A stretch of 33,152 nt of DNA from Oscillospiraceae bacterium. GTDB taxonomy: Bacteria; Bacillota; Clostridia; Oscillospirales; Oscillospiraceae. Both the position numbers and the translations under genes were made by a program. Under the pieces are notes generated by a model. It was given only the letters and a program-made list of their open reading frames with translations, had not been told where the DNA came from and did not search any database. This document shows positions 1 through 6,737 of the stretch, one piece after another. The stretch is from the NCBI GenBank assembly GCA_017444665.1, contig JAFSWC010000060.1, positions 1-33,152 on the forward strand. Reading direction: 5' to 3'. Position 1 is the first letter of the stretch. The number at the start of each line of letters is the position of its first letter.

Positions 1-68
1 AAATCTCGCTTTATTATTTTCCGCCGGGTCCGCCGTTCTTTCCCCTCTCTTCTTTTTTGCCCGCCCCC

Positions 69-97
69 TTGCAAAGGCGGCGCGTTTTGACTAAAAT
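69..97 (+). promoter_or_regulatory. Probable sigma-A promoter of the first operon
   Basis: A -35 hexamer TTGCAA (69-74) and a -10 hexamer TAAAAT (92-97) are separated by exactly 17 bases. The expected transcription start near 104 would leave a short leader before the ATG at 133. A very similar arrangement, with the same two hexamers and spacing, precedes the SufC-like gene. Called from sequence alone. Confidence 0.6.
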
Positions 98-132
98 GGG
101 GTTTGCGATCAAATCTCTCCGGGAGGCGGAAC

Positions 133-834
133 ATGCGCTTTGATTTTTATGTCAGAACAAAGGAGGACCTTGCCCGGGCCGTCGAGACCTTCGGGATCGT
201 CCCCTATTTCGCCAATTCCCTGCCCGGCTTTTCGCTGGAGGAGCACTGTTATCCCGCCGCGCTGTGGTCGGACACGGGAGAGTGCTGCTGGGACTGGAAA
301 GGCCCTGTGATCCGCGAGACGAACTGCGCCTACGGCAAGTTTTTTGAGAAAAAGGCCGCCTACGTCAGCCGCGAATGGTTCTGCGACCTGGCCAATTACC
401 GCCGCGACGGCTACGACTTCGACGCGCGCTATGACGATGGTCTGGCCCGCTTTGACGACAAGGAGCTGTTCGACCTTGTCGACGCGAACGCCCCGATCCT
501 GTCAAAAGAGCTGCGAACGCTTGGCGGCTATGCCTACACGGCGCGCAGCGGTCAGAAGACCGCGGGGAAACGCGGCTTTGACGCCTCGATCTCGCGCCTG
601 CAGGAGATGGGCTACGTCGTGATCTGCGACTTTGTGTATGCAGCGGACAAGCTCGGCAACCGCCGCGGCTGGGGCGTCGCGTCCTATACGACGCCGGAGA
701 AGTTTATGGGCGGCGCCTTTTCCGACCACGTCTACGACCGCTCGCCGGAGGAATCGTACGCGCGGCTGCTCGGGCATCTGCGCGAGCTGCTGCCCGAGGC
801 GCCCGAACAAGAGCTGAGGAGATTTCTGAAATGA
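133..834 (+). CDS. AlkZ-related (YcaQ-like) protein of unknown function
   Basis: A soluble protein of 233 residues. The ATG at 133 is chosen because GGGAGG lies six bases upstream; a TTG ten codons earlier has no such site. The segment with WDWKGPVIRE, AYGKFF-KKAA, SREWF, NYRRDGYDFDARYDDGLA, then a Gly-Phe-Asp and LQEMGYVV run, matches my recollection of small Clostridia proteins annotated as AlkZ-related, distant to the YcaQ/AlkZ winged-helix DNA glycosylases. The HTH-like glycosylase active-site QxQ motif is not evident, so glycosylase activity should not be assumed. The stop overlaps the start of the next gene (ATGA at 831-834), indicating translational coupling to a membrane protein. Confidence 0.55.
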   Translation: MRFDFYVRTKEDLARAVETFGIVPYFANSLPGFSLEEHCYPAALWSDTGECCWDWKGPVIRETNCAYGKFFEKKAAYVSREWFCDLANYRRDGYDFDARYDDGLARFDDKELFDLVDANAPILSKELRTLGGYAYTARSGQKTAGKRGFDASISRLQEMGYVVICDFVYAADKLGNRRGWGVASYTTPEKFMGGAFSDHVYDRSPEESYARLLGHLRELLPEAPEQELRRFLK

Positions 835-1415
835 TTGCGCTGAACCTGCTTCTGTTTTTGGTGACGACGGTTTTATATTTCAGCTATTTCTTTTCCGAGG
901 GCAAGACGGACGCTGCGCGCGGCGTCGCCGCGCTGCGTTACTTTACGATCCTCTCCAATCTGTTCTGCGCCCTCGCCTCGCTGCTGATGGCCGCTGCGCT
1001 TTTGCGCGGCGCGCCGCCGCGCTGGATCTGGCTGACAAAGTACGTCTCCGTCGCGGCCGTGACCGTTACCTTCACCACGGTGATGGTTTTTCTGGGCCCG
1101 CAGTACGGCTACGGGGAGATGTTCAGGAAGCGCGATCTGTATTTCCATCTGATCGGGCCGCTTCTCGCCGTTGTTTCGTTCTGCTTTACCGAGCGGTTTT
1201 ATCCCCTGTCCTTTCCGCTCTCCCTGCTCGGCGAGATCCCCGTGCTGCTCTACGGCGCGTTTTATCTCTACAAGGTCGTCCTCGGGCCGGACGAGGGCCG
1301 CTGGGATGATTTTTACGGCTTCAACCGGGACGGAAAATGGCCGGTCTCCTTTGCCGCGATGCTGCTCGGCACCCTTGTGATCTGCGCCGTGCTCCGCTTT
1401 CTGTACGGGCTTTGA
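831..1415 (+). CDS. Multi-pass membrane protein, Pr6Pr/FAR-17a-like
   Basis: An integral membrane protein of 194 residues with about six hydrophobic segments. The first segments include LNLLLFLVTTVLYF and a RYFTILSNLFCALASLL stretch. The 'YFT-x-LSN' signature followed by a long, evenly spaced helical bundle and a W-DDFYGF loop resembles Pr6Pr/FAR-17a/AIG1-type membrane proteins, a family whose eukaryotic members include lipid hydrolases; the bacterial members are uncharacterised. It starts within the stop codon of the upstream AlkZ-related gene (four-base overlap), so the two are surely co-translated. Family assignment is by motif memory only. Confidence 0.55.
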   Translation: MIALNLLLFLVTTVLYFSYFFSEGKTDAARGVAALRYFTILSNLFCALASLLMAAALLRGAPPRWIWLTKYVSVAAVTVTFTTVMVFLGPQYGYGEMFRKRDLYFHLIGPLLAVVSFCFTERFYPLSFPLSLLGEIPVLLYGAFYLYKVVLGPDEGRWDDFYGFNRDGKWPVSFAAMLLGTLVICAVLRFLYGL

Positions 1416-1454
1416 GCCGCCGAATTTTAGTTTACATAACAAAGGAGGGTCGCA

Positions 1455-2621
1455 GTGAAAAAATCATCGGTCACCACGCTCGCCGTGTTCGGGATCGTCG
1501 CCCTCCTGCTGGTCGCGCTCTTTTTGGTCTCCGGCCGCATCTCTCTTCTGCTGCGCCCGCTTGAAGTCGTACAGGAGGTCGCCCCCACGCCGGAGCCGAC
1601 GGTGCACATTCATCGCTTTGACGCCGAAAGCCATCTCTGCGTCGAATGCGGCGAGAGATGCCTGCACGAGCACGGCTTTGACAGCGACTTTTTCTGTCTC
1701 GACTGCCGCTGGGCCTGCCCGCACGAGACACACAGCGCGGAAACGGCCGCCTGTCCGGTCTGCGGCAGGCAATTCAACCACCACTTCGGCATGGACGGCG
1801 TCTGTGACGTCTGCGGCAAAGAGGCCGCGCTCTATACCGCCGAGCTGCCGGACCGCTATTTTTCTCCCTCCGCCCACAGCGGGCGCTGCCTGCGCGACAC
1901 GCTGACGCTCCCCGATGGGCTGACGCTCGAGCTGGCGGTGTATCTGCCCTGGGATTATAATGAGGAAACACGCTATAACGTGGCGATCATGCTCCACGGC
2001 GACGGCGGCAGCTGTGATGACTGGACCGACGCGCCGGAGCGTACCCACCGCGGCGATATCCAGTTTTACACTGTTTATGACAATATCATTGACGAGCATC
2101 TGTGCGATCCCTTTATCGTCGTCGCCATTGACAACCGCTTTCTCAAAAGCAGCTTTTACGGGGAAGGGCTGATCAAGAACACGCTCCTGCCCTATATTGC
2201 GCGCAGCTTCTCCACCTGGATGGAGGGCGACAGTTACGATGAGATCGCCGCCGCGCGCGAGCATATCGCAATCGGCGGCTTAAGCCGCGGGTCGATCTAC
2301 ACATACGGCGTCGGCATGGCCCGCTGTCTTGACGTGGCGGCCAACTTCTGCTGTTTTTCCAACGGCTATATCGGCGACGTGCCGCGCCAGATGCGCGCCG
2401 AGGGGCGCGACGCCTTTTCGATCAAAAGCTATATCGCGACAGTCGGCTTGAAGGACGAATATCTCTATGTCCGCGGCCACCGCTATGATTACGAAGTGCT
2501 CTGTTCCTCGATCGACGCGCTCACCGACGGAGAAAACGCCCGCCTGTTCGAGATCGACGCGGGCCACAACTTCATCACCTGGACCGCCAGCTTTTACGAC
2601 GCGCTCCTGCTGATGTTCTGA
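1455..2621 (+). CDS. Membrane-anchored esterase with N-terminal CxxC ribbon repeats
   Basis: The GTG start at 1455 follows GGAGG by six bases. The 388-residue product has an uncleaved N-terminal membrane anchor (about residues 8-33) and a Pro-rich linker. A cysteine/histidine-rich region (about 51-122) follows, with four CxxC pairs (C62/C65, C81/C84, C100/C103, C117/C120), extra C69 and C88, and several His; these look like repeated zinc-ribbon units seen in Firmicutes surface proteins. The remainder is an esterase-D/feruloyl-esterase-like alpha/beta hydrolase: oxyanion region MLHGDGGS (179-186), nucleophile S277 in GGLSRGS, an acidic residue near D334, and H371 in DAGHNFITW. Substrate is unknown; an acyl or feruloyl ester on polysaccharide is plausible. 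The active site is expected outside the membrane. Confidence 0.75.
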   Translation: MKKSSVTTLAVFGIVALLLVALFLVSGRISLLLRPLEVVQEVAPTPEPTVHIHRFDAESHLCVECGERCLHEHGFDSDFFCLDCRWACPHETHSAETAACPVCGRQFNHHFGMDGVCDVCGKEAALYTAELPDRYFSPSAHSGRCLRDTLTLPDGLTLELAVYLPWDYNEETRYNVAIMLHGDGGSCDDWTDAPERTHRGDIQFYTVYDNIIDEHLCDPFIVVAIDNRFLKSSFYGEGLIKNTLLPYIARSFSTWMEGDSYDEIAAAREHIAIGGLSRGSIYTYGVGMARCLDVAANFCCFSNGYIGDVPRQMRAEGRDAFSIKSYIATVGLKDEYLYVRGHRYDYEVLCSSIDALTDGENARLFEIDAGHNFITWTASFYDALLLMF

Positions 2622-2779
2622 TACTATTATCTGATTAAACTCTTTAATCAGATAAGCCGCAGTTTCTGCGGCATTTTCAGCGCAAAGGCGCTGAAAATAC
2701 GTCTCATGCAGAACCTCTACGCGCCTTACGGCGCTATAAAAAACTTTAAGAATTAAAGGTTTTTATGAGGTTCTAGTAT
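2621..2779 (+). repeat. Multi-branched hairpin element downstream of the esterase
   Basis: No gene is seen here. Several perfect hairpins follow one another: 2627-2639/2643-2655 (13 bp, CTC loop), 2656-2662/2666-2672 (7 bp, TTT loop), 2673-2683/2688-2698 (11 bp, AAAG loop), 2721-2725/2730-2734 (5 bp), and CTTTAA/TTAAAG at 2744-2749/2753-2758 flanked by A and T runs. The last two are enclosed by AGAACCTC (2710-2717) pairing with GAGGTTCT (2767-2774). The whole block is bounded by ATACTA (2621-2626) and TAGTAT (2774-2779). It may be a mobile palindromic repeat or a structured 3' RNA. Confidence 0.7.
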
Positions 2780-2794
2780 GATACCAAAGCATGC

Positions 2795-2826
2795 AAAAAG
2801 GCCTCCCCGACCGGGGAGGCCTTTTT
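2795..2826. terminator. Bidirectional rho-independent terminator
   Basis: GGCCTCCCC and GGGGAGGCC form a nine-pair GC stem with a GACC loop, extended by AAAAA on the left and TTTTT on the right. It sits between the convergent esterase and Gate-domain genes and can serve both strands. Confidence 0.9.
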
Positions 2827-2851
2827 GTACTGTATTATCCTGTATTCTCGC

Positions 2852-4021
2852 TCAGAACAGCATCGACAGCAGCACATAGATCCAGTGCGCCGCCACGCCC
2901 GCGCACAGACCGCCCAGTGTATGGCACGCGATCGCCTTGCCGATCAGCTCCTTGCAGTGCAGGCTGTCCATCATCGAGGTATGCGTGCTTAAGTAGCCGC
3001 TCCAGCACATGCACATCGCGGTAAAAACGGCGATGTCGTTCGGTCCGGCAAGCCCCTGGCGGACGAGCGTGGCCGTCAGGCTCAGCGAGGCGCCCGCAGC
3101 GCCCAGCGCCGTCACCGGCACGCCGATCGCCTCGGGCGAGGAAAAGCCGAAGAGCGGCTTGAGTAAAAAGTCGATCTTGCCGGCCAGCACCGGCAGAAGG
3201 CGGATCCCCTCGTACGCCGCGCCCGTATAGGCGCCGCTCTCCGACGGGCCGTTGATCAGCATCATCACCATCGTGCACACGACCAGCACGCCCGGCACGA
3301 TCGCCACGCCCATCTTCACGCCGCTGTGGCCGCCCTCCAGGATCGCGCCCATCACGCGGCTTCCGATCCCGCCGCAGCGCACCGGGCGCATGCCGCTCGG
3401 CGTCTCGGCCGCTTCGCCCTCCAGCGGCGGCAGCGCCGCCTCGGTGCCGAAATGCTTTTTCGTAAAGATCAGCATCAACCGGGTGGAGATGACGCTGCCG
3501 ATCACCGCGCCGAGCAGCCCGATCAGCACCGCCGCGCCCAGCGGACGGTCCATCGCCGGTGAAAGGCTGTACATGTACGAGCAGACGATCAGCCCCATGC
3601 CGAAGGCCGTGCCGAGATTGGTCAGCGCCGGAAACTGGTACGCCTTGAAGAAATGGCGGAAATTCTGATCCTCCGCCAGCGCTAGGATCGCGGGGTTATC
3701 CGACAGAAAGGTCGTCACCACGCCGAGCGCCGAGGCTCCCGGCATACCGTACACCGGGCGCATCAGCGGCTGAAGCACGCGGTTGGCAAGCGAGACGAAG
3801 CCGAATTCGCTTAAGAGGGCCGAGATCGCGCCCATGATCACACATACCGCCGTGATGTATAACACCGTGTCGATCAGCAGCCGATAGGCCGTGTTCATCA
3901 TCGTGTTGATCGTGTTGGCCAGACCCATGCGAAACGCGAAAAGTGCAAAAAACGCCGCGAAGATAAGCGGGAAAAGAAAGCTCTCCCATCCCAGCTCTTT
4001 CTTATAGACGGTCGTGTTCAT
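2852..4021 (-). CDS. Nucleoside-recognition (Gate) domain membrane protein, YjiH-like
   Basis: An integral membrane protein of 389 residues. The ATG at 4021 is used because GGGGAGG lies about seven bases upstream; an in-frame start 17 codons earlier lacks a site. The sequence contains an N-terminal MNT-x-Y-KKELGWESFLFP segment, about ten hydrophobic helices, a Gate-like SDNPAILALAEDQ loop, and a second Gly-rich loop (GVPVTALGAAGAS). These fit the nucleoside-recognition/Gate-domain proteins also found in Spore maturation and FeoB-type permeases. Transport of a nucleoside or similar solute is the family guess; it is not proven for this branch. Monocistronic, with its own promoter (4081-4109). 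Confidence 0.7.
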   Translation of the reverse strand: MNTTVYKKELGWESFLFPLIFAAFFALFAFRMGLANTINTMMNTAYRLLIDTVLYITAVCVIMGAISALLSEFGFVSLANRVLQPLMRPVYGMPGASALGVVTTFLSDNPAILALAEDQNFRHFFKAYQFPALTNLGTAFGMGLIVCSYMYSLSPAMDRPLGAAVLIGLLGAVIGSVISTRLMLIFTKKHFGTEAALPPLEGEAAETPSGMRPVRCGGIGSRVMGAILEGGHSGVKMGVAIVPGVLVVCTMVMMLINGPSESGAYTGAAYEGIRLLPVLAGKIDFLLKPLFGFSSPEAIGVPVTALGAAGASLSLTATLVRQGLAGPNDIAVFTAMCMCWSGYLSTHTSMMDSLHCKELIGKAIACHTLGGLCAGVAAHWIYVLLSMLF

Positions 4022-4080
4022 GCCGTTTCCTCCCCGAACCGTTACTCGCCGTTTTTTTGCCCGTCCGGGCATCCGTGCCC

Positions 4081-4109
4081 ATTCTATCTTCCGTAGGAAT
4101 AAAAGTCAA
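4081..4109 (-). promoter_or_regulatory. Probable promoter of the Gate-domain gene
   Basis: Read on the minus strand: -35 TTGACT (4109-4104), 17-base spacer, -10 TAGAAT (4086-4081). It lies about 60 bases upstream of the ATG at 4021. Confidence 0.7.
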
Positions 4110-4179
4110 TCATTTCCAGTCTCTCTTCTCTTTGCCCCTTCCTCGTCCTGTTTTTTCCATTTTTTCTTTGCCGCGTCTA

Positions 4180-4208
4180 TTGCAAAGCGACCGGTTTTAG
4201 CATAAAAT
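4180..4208 (+). promoter_or_regulatory. Probable promoter of the smsCB-like operon
   Basis: TTGCAA (4180-4185), 17-base spacer containing GTTTT, then TAAAAT (4203-4208). It matches the promoter at 69-97 hexamer for hexamer. The SufC-like gene begins 38 bases downstream. Confidence 0.65.
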
Positions 4209-4245
4209 AGTAAAGCTTGAACAAAACGCACAAAGGAGACAAACC

Positions 4246-4974
4246 ATGCTTGAGATCAAGAACCTGAGCTTCGCGGTCAGCGAGGAGAACAGGGAAAAAG
4301 AGATCATCCACGATCTGAGTCTGACAGTCGAAAACGGCAAATTCGTCGTCATCACCGGCCCGAACGGCAGCGGCAAATCCACGCTTGCTCGCCTGATCAT
4401 GGGCATCGAAAGGCCGATTTCCGGCAGTATTCTTTTAGACGGCGAGGATATCACGGCTCTTGACATCACCGAGCGCGCCAGGCGCGGCATCAGCTTTGCC
4501 TTTCAGCAGCCCGTCCGCTTCAAGGGCATCCGGGTGCAGGATCTGCTCCGTCTCGCCGCGGGAAAGAATATCTCTCTTTCCGCCGCCTGCGAATATCTCT
4601 CCGAGGTCGGTCTGTGCGCCCGCGATTATATCGACCGCGAGATCAACTCCTCTCTCTCCGGCGGTGAGCTCAAGCGCATTGAGATCGCAACGCTCCTCGC
4701 CCGCCGGACCAAGCTCAGCGTCTTTGACGAGCCCGAGGCCGGCATCGACCTGTGGAGCTTTCAGAATCTGATCCGCATTTTTGAAAAGATGCAGAGCGAG
4801 ATCCGCGACAGCTCGATCGTCATCATCTCCCATCAGGAGCGCATCCTGCGGATCGCCGATGAGATCATCGTGCTCTCGGGCGGCCGTATCACCAAGCGCG
4901 GCGCGCCGGACAAGATCCTGCCGGAGTTGATCGGCAAGACCGCGCCGGTCAGCGTCTGTGAAAAGCTGCAGTAA
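4246..4974 (+). CDS. smsC: SufC/SmsC-like ABC ATPase of a minimal SUF system
   Basis: A cytosolic ABC ATPase of 242 residues, preceded by AAGGAG. It drives Fe-S cluster assembly on its SufB-type partner. Visible motifs: Walker A GPNGSGKST (38-46), Q-loop FAFQQP (84-89), signature LSGGE (137-141), Walker B with DEPEAGID (161-168), where SUF ATPases have DE-x-x-SGLD, and H-loop H196. Immediately followed, 14 bases later, by a SufB/D-core gene, with no SufS, SufU or SufD nearby. That two-gene layout fits the SUF-like minimal system (SmsCB) described in archaea and some anaerobic bacteria. The identification as SufC-type rather than a generic ABC ATPase rests mostly on this pairing. Confidence 0.85.
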   Translation: MLEIKNLSFAVSEENREKEIIHDLSLTVENGKFVVITGPNGSGKSTLARLIMGIERPISGSILLDGEDITALDITERARRGISFAFQQPVRFKGIRVQDLLRLAAGKNISLSAACEYLSEVGLCARDYIDREINSSLSGGELKRIEIATLLARRTKLSVFDEPEAGIDLWSFQNLIRIFEKMQSEIRDSSIVIISHQERILRIADEIIVLSGGRITKRGAPDKILPELIGKTAPVSVCEKLQ

Positions 4975-4988
4975 GGGAGGCGTGCAAC

Positions 4989-5915
4989 ATGGTCAAACTT
5001 GACGCGATCCAGAAACGGCTGATCTCCGAGATCGCCGATCTTCATTCTGTTCCGGCCGGCGCCTACAACTTCCGCGCCAACAGCCAGCTTGCCGGACGCA
5101 ACACCACCGCCAACATCGACATCATCTCCAAGGAAAACGGCAGCGGCATCGACATCCGCATCAAGCCGGGCACCAAAAACGAAAGCGTCCATATCCCCGT
5201 CGTGATCAGCGAGAGCGGCATCAAGGAGACGGTGTATAACGATTTTTATATCGGCGAGGACGCCGACGTCGTGATCGTAGCCGGCTGCGGCATCGACAAC
5301 TGCGGCGGCCAGGACAGCGAGCATGACGGCGTCCACCGCTTTTTTGTCGGCCGCGGCGCCAAGGTCAAATACGTGGAAAAGCACTACGGCTCCGGCGACG
5401 GCAAGGGCCAGCGCATCTTGAACCCGGTGACCGAGTGCTATATGGAAGAGGACAGCTCCATGGAAATGGAAATGGAGCAGATCAAGGGCGTCGACTCGAC
5501 CGAGCGCACCACGATCGCCGAGCTGAAGAGCGGCGCCAGGCTCGTCGTCAAAGAGCGTCTGATGACCCACGGCAGCCAGAACGCCGTCAGCAGCTACCAG
5601 GTCAATCTCAACGGCGCGGGCGCGACGGCGGACGTCGTCTCCCGCAGCGTCGCGCGCGACGACTCTTCCCAGACCTTCAACGCCCGCATCACCGGCAACG
5701 CGCCCTGCAGCGGCCATACCGAGTGCGATTCGATCATCATGGACCGCGGCCATATTCTGGCCATCCCTTCGCTCGAGGCCAACGATATCGACGCGATGCT
5801 CGTCCACGAGGCCGCGATCGGCAAGATCGCCGGCGACCAGCTGACCAAGCTGATGACGCTGGGCCTCACCGAGGCGGAGGCCGAGGAGCAGATCATCAAC
5901 GGCTTCCTGCACTGA
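4989..5915 (+). CDS. smsB: SufB/SufD-core (SmsB-like) Fe-S scaffold protein
   Basis: A 308-residue protein, shorter than SufB (about 480) because it is nearly all beta-helix core. It would form the scaffold on which the ATPase encoded upstream acts. Key features: a middle region rich in short beta repeats, CSGHTECD (240-247) carrying C240, H243 and C246, and the SufB/D C-terminal hallmark HEAAIGKIAGDQL followed by a GLTEAEAEEQIINGF tail (H273-E274 equivalent to the SufB/D HE pair). The second cysteine-containing segment, CGIDNCGGQDSEHDG (100-114), is also potentially metal-binding. RBS AGGGAGG precedes the ATG. Strong family call; the exact SmsB subfamily is by context. Confidence 0.85.
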   Translation: MVKLDAIQKRLISEIADLHSVPAGAYNFRANSQLAGRNTTANIDIISKENGSGIDIRIKPGTKNESVHIPVVISESGIKETVYNDFYIGEDADVVIVAGCGIDNCGGQDSEHDGVHRFFVGRGAKVKYVEKHYGSGDGKGQRILNPVTECYMEEDSSMEMEMEQIKGVDSTERTTIAELKSGARLVVKERLMTHGSQNAVSSYQVNLNGAGATADVVSRSVARDDSSQTFNARITGNAPCSGHTECDSIIMDRGHILAIPSLEANDIDAMLVHEAAIGKIAGDQLTKLMTLGLTEAEAEEQIINGFLH

Positions 5916-5940
5916 TCTGATACAGAGAGGAGAAAAAACG

Positions 5941-6183
5941 ATGTTTCTGAAACTGACCAAATGGTTCGGCAAGCCGATCTGCGTCGTGCTGTATGCCGTC
6001 TTCGCGGCGCTCGCGGCGAGGAAAAAACCGATCCCGCTGATCGTGCTTTTCGCGATGCACCTTGCCGAAACGCTCACGATCGGCCGCAAGGTCGCAAAGG
6101 AAAAGGGCGTCGGCGCGGCGGAGTGGATCGCAAACTGTCTCGCCTTCGGCTTCACCTGGTGGCTGCCGCTGCGCGAGGAATGA
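5941..6183 (+). CDS. Small membrane protein, third gene of the smsCB operon
   Basis: An 80-residue protein behind GAGAGGAG, only 25 bases after the smsB-like stop, so probably co-transcribed. Two to three hydrophobic stretches are visible (about 13-28, 31-48 and 62-76), with a conserved-looking MHLAETL and a FGFTWWLPL end. The HxxE plus GF-T-W pattern vaguely recalls Erg28/DUF4499-type small membrane proteins, but I do not recognise the family with confidence and no function is assigned. Its stop codon is the first three bases of a large hairpin. Confidence 0.65.
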   Translation: MFLKLTKWFGKPICVVLYAVFAALAARKKPIPLIVLFAMHLAETLTIGRKVAKEKGVGAAEWIANCLAFGFTWWLPLREE

Positions 6184-6225
6184 TCAAACGGATCGGAAAC
6201 CGCCGGTTTCCGATCCGTTTGATCA
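6181..6225. repeat. Perfect 21-bp hairpin starting at a stop codon
   Basis: Bases 6181-6201 are perfectly complementary to 6205-6225, with a three-base GCC loop. The TGA stop of the small membrane protein is the outermost triplet of the stem. There is no T-run directly behind it; the T-run belongs to the next hairpin at 6237. It may protect the mRNA 3' end or be a palindromic repeat element. Confidence 0.85.
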
Positions 6226-6236
6226 TACATTTGCAG

Positions 6237-6263
6237 GGGAGGGGCTGGCCCCTCCCTTTTTTT
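6237..6263 (+). terminator. Rho-independent terminator of the smsCB operon
   Basis: GGGAGGGGC (6237-6245) pairs with GCCCCTCCC (6248-6256), followed by seven T (6257-6263). The innermost pairs would open in practice to give a four-base loop. The stop codon of the convergent GAF gene lies in its T-run. Confidence 0.85.
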
Positions 6264-6720
6264 ATCCGAATACATGCTTCTCGATCACGGCGGAAAGCGC
6301 CTCCAGCCCCTCCCGGTCTGCCTCGGAAAACCGGTTCAGGACCGGGCTGTCGATATCCAGCACACCGACGACCTCTCCCGCACGGTGCAGCGGGATCACG
6401 ATCTCGGAATTGGACGCCCCGTCGCAGGCGATATGGCCCGGAAAAGCATGCACGTCCGGCACGAGCTGAGTTTTGTCCTCCTTTGCGGCCGTGCCGCAAA
6501 CGCCGCGCCCGAACGGGATCTCGATGCAGGCGACGCGGCCCTGGAACGGGCCGAGCACCAGCGTCTCGCCCTCGGCGAGATAAAAGCCTGCCCAGTTTAA
6601 GTCGCTAAGCGTCTGAAAGATCAGCGCCGAGAGATTGGACAGATTCGCGATCGGATGCCCCACGCCGGAAATCAGGCTTTCCGCCTCGGCGCACAGCACG
6701 CTGTAATCAACGGTTTTCAC
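6262..6720 (-). CDS. msrC: Free methionine-(R)-sulfoxide reductase (GAF domain)
   Basis: A 152-residue single GAF-domain enzyme that reduces free methionine-(R)-sulfoxide to methionine using thioredoxin, a cytosolic oxidative-damage repair step. The three cysteines of the family are all present: C65 in ACIEIPFG, C75 in GVCG and C99 in GHIACD. Their spacings, 10 and 24, equal those of the E. coli enzyme (84, 94, 118). Other hallmarks are LNWAGFYL, GPFQGR, and VIPL-x-GVLDIDSP. Length is normal. The gene follows the fused membrane/SpeE-like gene by 17 bases on the same strand and is likely co-transcribed from the promoter at 8369-8397. Confidence 0.92.
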   Translation of the reverse strand: MKTVDYSVLCAEAESLISGVGHPIANLSNLSALIFQTLSDLNWAGFYLAEGETLVLGPFQGRVACIEIPFGRGVCGTAAKEDKTQLVPDVHAFPGHIACDGASNSEIVIPLHRAGEVVGVLDIDSPVLNRFSEADREGLEALSAVIEKHVFG

Positions 6721-6737
6721 GGTTGGTTCCTCCCTTT

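Noticed and set aside
103..132. A longer start (TTG) for the first gene.
   Set aside because: The ribosome site GGGAGG is positioned for the ATG at 133 and not for the TTG.
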